DNA of 34,875 nucleotides from Candidatus Saccharibacteria bacterium UBA5170 (GTDB lineage Bacteria > Patescibacteriota > Saccharimonadia > Saccharimonadales > Saccharimonadaceae). The notes beneath the pieces are model-generated. The model was not told the DNA's origin, made no database searches, and saw only the letters and a program-made list of their open reading frames with translations. Made by a program: the position numbers and the translations under genes. Below, one piece after another: positions 31,449 to 34,875 of this stretch. Position 1 is the stretch's first letter. Each line of letters opens with the position of its first letter. The stretch is taken from positions 105,197-140,071 of the forward strand of contig DHWY01000003.1 of assembly GCA_002413425.1 (NCBI GenBank), written 5' to 3'.

Positions 31449-31832
31449 ATGTTTTTGGCGGGTATTATGTCTTGGTGGTATGGCAATGGGTTGCGACTAC
31501 GTTTGGGGATGATTGGCGGCCGAATCGCGCGGACGAATGACTATTTTTCAATCGGACTGTTGGCCTCGACTTTGTTCTCGCCCTATCGGCAAATATCGGC
31601 GGGCAAGGTAAGTGGTCCACTGTCCTTGCAACTCCGGGCTTTCGTTGACCGACTTATCTCTCGTCTGATTGGGGCCGTCGTCCGGACCTTTATGATAGTG
31701 TTTGGGGTAGTTGCGATTAGCCTCCAAGCTATCGGCGGCGCAGTCGTAGTGTTTTTCTGGCTCCTTATTCCTCTCTTTCCTGTTATTGGGTTATTGCTGG
31801 CGGTGATCGGATGGGTACCACCGTGGCTGTAG
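31449..31832 (+). CDS. Small membrane protein overlapping the Clp-like ATPase gene
   Basis: Taken from ATG 31449, the product has 127 residues starting MFLAGIMSWWYGNGLRLRLG. Two hydrophobic segments follow at about 76-94 and 98-122, separated by a Gly-rich turn, and the protein ends GWVPPWL. No family is recognised. Its last 22 nt overlap the start of the Clp-like ATPase gene in another frame, so the two are co-translated from one leaderless mRNA. A fixed pairing suggests that the protein anchors, regulates or feeds the ATPase at the membrane, but this is inference. Confidence 0.65.
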   Translation: MFLAGIMSWWYGNGLRLRLGMIGGRIARTNDYFSIGLLASTLFSPYRQISAGKVSGPLSLQLRAFVDRLISRLIGAVVRTFMIVFGVVAISLQAIGGAVVVFFWLLIPLFPVIGLLLAVIGWVPPWL

Positions 31833-34267
31833 AAGTGTTTAATTATAGAAGTGCCCGCGCTGAAAAAGCTCGGATTGGCACGAACCTCACAAAATCATGG
31901 GTAATGGTTCTTGGTGTGTGCATGGTGCTGCTACTTGTTGCTGGTGGGGCGTTTTTAGTCATACAGTGGCCAATAGGTTGGGCGCTGATTGGTTTTTCTG
32001 TTATCCCGGCCATGATTGTCGAGTGGAAGAACGGTGAACTGGCAAACTTGGCACCGGTTAAAAATTCGACCTCAATTGACGGTGTTTTGTCCGGTGATAT
32101 ATTGGGCTTATTATCACACAAGCCGACGCCTTACGAAGTCGCGACAATCGTCGGGCAAGTTTACGGCGGGCAGTTCTTTGGAGCACGATTTGGCATCGGC
32201 ACAGGTTTCTTGCAGGAAATCGCTTCACAAGAGGCAAAAGACATCGATGGGTTGTGGCAAGAGGCAAGAACCATTGCACAGCAGACGGGTAGCTCGACTC
32301 TATCTGCGGTCGTGTTATTGGTGGCGCTGGTTCGTCGGCACCCAAAGTATGAAATACTTTTGGCACACCTGCAGCTCAGCAATGAAGATCTTTTACAAGG
32401 AATAGCGTGGCATAATCACCTCAAAGACCTTATCATCCAGCAAGCTATCCCCAAGCGCACTGGTGGCGTGGCTCGTGACTGGTCGTTTGGTTGGATTCCC
32501 ACGTTATCTCGCTTTGGCCACAACCTGAGCCAGGGCATTGGTAATCACGGTTTGTTATCCGTGAAACTTGAAGCACACGAAGAGGCGCTTGAGCAACTGA
32601 TTGCCACACTCGGTGCCAAAGGTTCCCGGAATGCAGTTCTGGTTGGCCCAACAGGCGTTGGAAAGACCGAGATAATTCACGCCTTGGCCGAAAAACTGCT
32701 TGATGCCGCCGCCGCGGTTCCAGCTGATTTGAAATTTCGACAGATATTCTTGCTTGACGCTTCGGCGTTGATTGCGGCTGCCCCTGGCCGGGGAGAGCTT
32801 GAAACACTAATTATGCATTTGTTAGGTGAAGCCTATAGCGCAAAAAATATCATTATCTGTCTTGATAATGCGCAGTTATTTTTCGAAGAAGGACTTGGGT
32901 CAGTTGATTTGAGCAATGTCTTACTGCCAATTCTGGAGGCTGGTCGCTTGCGAATCATTCTAACCATGGATGAGCAGCGTTATCTCCAAATCAGCGGGCG
33001 TAATGCGCAGCTCACGAATGCACTTAGTCGTATTAATGTTGCGGCCGCCTCGCGTGCGGAGACGATAAAGGTGATGCAAGATCAGTTAATTACTTTTGAG
33101 TTTCGTCATGATGTGACCTATATGTACCAAGCGCTGTCGGAGGCCTATCGATTGAGCGAGCGTTATATCCATGACCTGGCGATGCCTGGCCGCGCCCTTA
33201 AACTATTGGAAGCGGCGGCTGGTTACGCCGAAGGGGGGTTGGTGACCGCTCATTCGGTTCAGCAAGCCATCGAAAAGACGATGGACGTTAAAGTTGGCGT
33301 GGCCAGCGGTGACGCCGAGCGCGAGAAGTTGCTGAACCTCGAGACGTTAATCCATGCTCGCATGATCAATCAAACGCGGGCTGTGGCCGTCGTCAGTGAT
33401 GCCCTGCGTCGCGCCCGGGCTGGCGTTCGTAATCAAAACCGACCGATTGGAACCTTCCTGTTTCTCGGTCCGACCGGTGTCGGCAAGACCGAACTTGCCA
33501 AGGCGTTGGCCGAAGTCTATTTTGGGGGTGAAGACCGCATTATCCGACTTGATATGAACGAGTATGTCAGCAGCGATGACGTCAGTCGGTTGATTGCCGA
33601 TGGAGCTGACGACAGCACCAGTCTGACCGCGCGGGTGATGAAGCAACCGTTTAGCGTTATCTTGCTCGACGAAATCGAGAAGGCCCATCCCAATGTGCTG
33701 ACAACCTTCCTGCAATTACTAGACGAAGGCATCCTGCGTGATGTCAAAAACCGTGAAGTCAGTTTTCGCGATGCCATTATCATTGCCACCAGCAATGCGG
33801 GTGCCGATAGAATTCGCGAACAGATTGAACGTGGTCTGGATATCGAACAATTCGAAGGTCAGTTTATTGATGAGTTGATTAGCACCAATCAGTTCCGTCC
33901 GGAGTTCTTAAATCGCTTTGACGAGATCGTGATGTTTCGTCCGCTGAAAAAAGACGAGCTAATTCAGGTAGTTGATTTGATGCTGGCAGACGTTAACAAG
34001 ACGTTGGCGCTACAAAAAGTGTCCGTCAAGGTCAGTGACGAGGCAAAGGTCTATCTGGTGGATAGCGGTTATGACCCACGACTGGGTGCCCGCCCGATGC
34101 GCCGCGTCGTGCAGCGCGCGGTTGAAAATACTGTTGCTAAACAGATGTTATCAGGCACGGTAGAGCCGGGGAGTACGATAGAAATCAGCCTAGAGGAAGT
34201 CCAGAAGATCTTAGGCAATAAGCTTGCCGCTGATGCGATCAGTGCAGATTTGACTCTGCAGAGATAA
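31811..34267 (+). CDS. Membrane-anchored ClpB/ClpC-like AAA+ protein with altered pore loops
   Basis: The 818-residue protein begins with two transmembrane helices (about 30-50 and 53-71), then a Clp-N-like helical region (about 95-210) and two AAA+ domains. D1 has Walker A GPTGVGKT (279-286), but Walker B reads ICLDN with Asn353 for the catalytic Glu, and the KYRGEFE pore loop is replaced by APGRGELE. D2 has Walker A (553-560), Walker B LLDEIEKAHP (Glu621), sensor 1 around Asn662, Arg702 and the sensor 2 GARPMRR, but lacks the GYVGYE pore loop: RLIADGADDSTSLTARV stands there. There is no ClpC middle coiled coil and no LGF-type ClpP loop. It may remodel membrane partners rather than thread proteins. 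Confidence 0.88.
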   Translation: MGTTVAVEVFNYRSARAEKARIGTNLTKSWVMVLGVCMVLLLVAGGAFLVIQWPIGWALIGFSVIPAMIVEWKNGELANLAPVKNSTSIDGVLSGDILGLLSHKPTPYEVATIVGQVYGGQFFGARFGIGTGFLQEIASQEAKDIDGLWQEARTIAQQTGSSTLSAVVLLVALVRRHPKYEILLAHLQLSNEDLLQGIAWHNHLKDLIIQQAIPKRTGGVARDWSFGWIPTLSRFGHNLSQGIGNHGLLSVKLEAHEEALEQLIATLGAKGSRNAVLVGPTGVGKTEIIHALAEKLLDAAAAVPADLKFRQIFLLDASALIAAAPGRGELETLIMHLLGEAYSAKNIIICLDNAQLFFEEGLGSVDLSNVLLPILEAGRLRIILTMDEQRYLQISGRNAQLTNALSRINVAAASRAETIKVMQDQLITFEFRHDVTYMYQALSEAYRLSERYIHDLAMPGRALKLLEAAAGYAEGGLVTAHSVQQAIEKTMDVKVGVASGDAEREKLLNLETLIHARMINQTRAVAVVSDALRRARAGVRNQNRPIGTFLFLGPTGVGKTELAKALAEVYFGGEDRIIRLDMNEYVSSDDVSRLIADGADDSTSLTARVMKQPFSVILLDEIEKAHPNVLTTFLQLLDEGILRDVKNREVSFRDAIIIATSNAGADRIREQIERGLDIEQFEGQFIDELISTNQFRPEFLNRFDEIVMFRPLKKDELIQVVDLMLADVNKTLALQKVSVKVSDEAKVYLVDSGYDPRLGARPMRRVVQRAVENTVAKQMLSGTVEPGSTIEISLEEVQKILGNKLAADAISADLTLQR

Positions 34268-34296
34268 AAAGAAGTCCGAAAGACTTCTTTTTATCT
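34265..34296. terminator. Bidirectional terminator between the Clp-like gene and tRNA-His
   Basis: A perfect 15-bp stem (AGATAAAAAGAAGTC with its complement) around a 5-nt loop has T runs on both strands. On the minus strand it begins right after the CCA of tRNA-His. Confidence 0.88.
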
Positions 34297-34374
34297 TGGG
34301 GCGAATGATGGGGATTGAACCCACTACCTCCGGAACCACAACCCGGCGCTCTAACCAGATGAGCTACATTCGCC
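34297..34374 (-). tRNA. tRNA-His (anticodon GTG), CCA encoded
   Basis: On the minus strand the acceptor reads GGCGAATG against CATTCGCC, an eight-pair acceptor with the histidine-specific G-1:C73. The CCA is encoded. The anticodon loop TTGTGGT carries GTG. The T-arm is GTGGG TTCAATC CCCAT. Confidence 0.93.
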
Positions 34375-34441
34375 ATACTCACGCGTTGGACCTTGCAATT
34401 GTAACAGATTAGGGACGATATGAAAATATGCGCGAGTACTT

Positions 34442-34469
34442 TGATACCCCCGTGATTACTGGTATAATA
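34442..34469 (+). promoter_or_regulatory. Promoter of tRNA-Gly
   Basis: TTGATA at 34442-34447 and TATAAT at 34464-34469, preceded by TGG, are spaced by 16 nt. The tRNA starts 11 nt after the -10 box. Confidence 0.65.
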
Positions 34470-34479
34470 GCAAAACGTG

Positions 34480-34554
34480 CGGGCGTCGTATAATGGCTAA
34501 TATGTCTGCCTTCCAAGCAAACGATGAGAGTTCGATTTCTCTCCGCCCGCACCA
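34480..34554 (+). tRNA. tRNA-Gly (anticodon TCC), unusual arms, CCA encoded
   Basis: The acceptor GCGGGCG/CGCCCGC, discriminator A and CCA are perfect, and the anticodon loop CTTCCAA gives TCC. The anticodon stem TCTGC/GCAAA has a C-A mismatch. The T-stem GAGAG/CTCTC closes an 8-nt loop (TTCGATTT) instead of the usual 7. The strong promoter and fused terminator argue that it is expressed. Confidence 0.82.
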
Positions 34555-34595
34555 AATAAAAAACCGTGTCATGCTGGCACGGTTTTTTATTTGGT
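34551..34595 (+). terminator. Terminator fused to the tRNA-Gly 3' end
   Basis: An 18-bp perfect stem pairs 34551-34568 with 34578-34595. The 5' arm begins with the discriminator and CCA of the tRNA. The 3' arm carries six T. Confidence 0.9.
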
Positions 34596-34600
34596 ATGAA

Positions 34601-34623
34601 CCGGAAAAGGCCGCCAGGCGGCC
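34601..34623 (-). terminator. Intrinsic terminator of the cupin gene
   Basis: On the minus strand GGCCGC and GCGGCC pair around a 3-nt loop, followed by TTTTCC. It lies just after the cupin stop codon. Confidence 0.65.
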
Positions 34624-34635
34624 GCTTTCTCTCCT

Positions 34636-34875
34636 CTATTTGTGTTCGCTCTTGTCTGCTTCTTCCTTAGTCACATGAACCGTGCCGTGTGGATGCTGCG
34701 GTGGTCCATAAATTGAATATACTTTGAGGGGTATATCGCCATTATTGACTAGGTTATGCCACGTGCCGGCCGGTACAATGACGGCGTCATCGTTGCTGGC
34801 TTGCCATACCTTTAGATCGGTTTGACTAGGTCCCATTGACACCGTTGCTTGGCCTTGCTCGATGCGCAAAAACTG
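34636..34875 (-). CDS. Cupin-domain protein (partial, 5' end outside window)
   Basis: The minus-strand frame is open to the window edge, leaving 79 C-terminal residues. The cupin motif 2 pattern VPAGTWHNLVNNGDIPLKVY is clear, followed by the SIYGPPQHPHGTVHVTKEEA tail typical of a common family of small single-domain cupins (mannose-6-phosphate isomerase-like). These fold as a beta barrel and often bind a metal, but the reaction is not known. The real start and cupin motif 1 lie outside the window. Confidence 0.8.
   Translation of the reverse strand, partial: QFLRIEQGQATVSMGPSQTDLKVWQASNDDAVIVPAGTWHNLVNNGDIPLKVYSIYGPPQHPHGTVHVTKEEADKSEHK

Noticed and set aside
1..34875. UGA recoded as glycine, as in SR1/Gracilibacteria
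   Set aside because: TGA ends several genes at the expected position (rimB-like, pilM, pilN, murT), and the tRNA-Gly here has a TCC anticodon, not TCA.

Overview
The window looks like a chromosomal segment of a small-genome bacterium of the Candidatus Patescibacteria (CPR), most likely Saccharibacteria (TM7) or a close relative. This is inferred from gene content and style: very tight packing, a MurT/GatD pair, a type IV pilus cluster, a shortened TsaB, many small membrane proteins, and promoters sitting directly on start codons. TGA is used as a normal stop, so the SR1/Gracilibacteria code does not apply. No rRNA, insertion sequence or CRISPR array was seen.

Layout. 1-2.2 kb: the 3' end of a RimB-like protease, RimK ligase, a DUF192 protein and a membrane protein. 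2.2-3.2 kb: tRNA-Lys with its terminator and an AT-rich orphan membrane gene. 3.3-6.2 kb: yebC, ruvC, ruvA, ruvB. 6.2-9.1 kb: a PH-domain membrane protein, a pilin-like protein, recA and recX. 9.1-15.3 kb (minus strand): PRC-barrel protein, small pilus protein, pilO, pilN, pilM, pilC, pilB. 15.3-17.8 kb: tsaE, tsaB, RNase Y. 17.9-22.1 kb: a secreted helical protein coupled to a minimal pilin, an S8 protease, a PgsA-like phospholipid synthase and a membrane protein. 22.07-25.76 kb: an AT-rich accessory island with a lone HSDR_N-type nuclease domain, three membrane or surface proteins (one with two Ltp superinfection-exclusion-type repeats) and a family of palindromic repeats. The island ends at tRNA-Pro, next to partial copies of that tRNA's 3' end. 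26.2-31.4 kb: a GT39-type glycosyltransferase, an OpgC-like acyltransferase, a peroxiredoxin and GatD/MurT. 31.4-34.3 kb: a small membrane protein overlapping a membrane-anchored, two-AAA-domain Clp-like ATPase whose pore loops are missing. The window ends with divergent tRNA-His and tRNA-Gly and a partial cupin gene.

The core genes serve recombination and repair (RuvABC, RecA/RecX), the type IV pilus motor and alignment complex (PilB, PilC, PilM, PilN, PilO, pilin-like proteins), t6A tRNA modification (TsaE/TsaB), RNA turnover (RNase Y) and envelope building (PgsA, MurT/GatD, GT39, OpgC-like).

Two global patterns stand out. Many genes have a TATAAT-type box, often with an extended TGn, only 6-9 nt upstream of the start codon and no Shine-Dalgarno, which implies leaderless mRNAs. 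All four tRNAs run directly into a long terminator stem that starts at, inside or right after the encoded CCA. The strongest candidates for undescribed biology are the pore-loop-less membrane Clp-like ATPase with its overlapping partner, and the repeat-bounded island beside tRNA-Pro.
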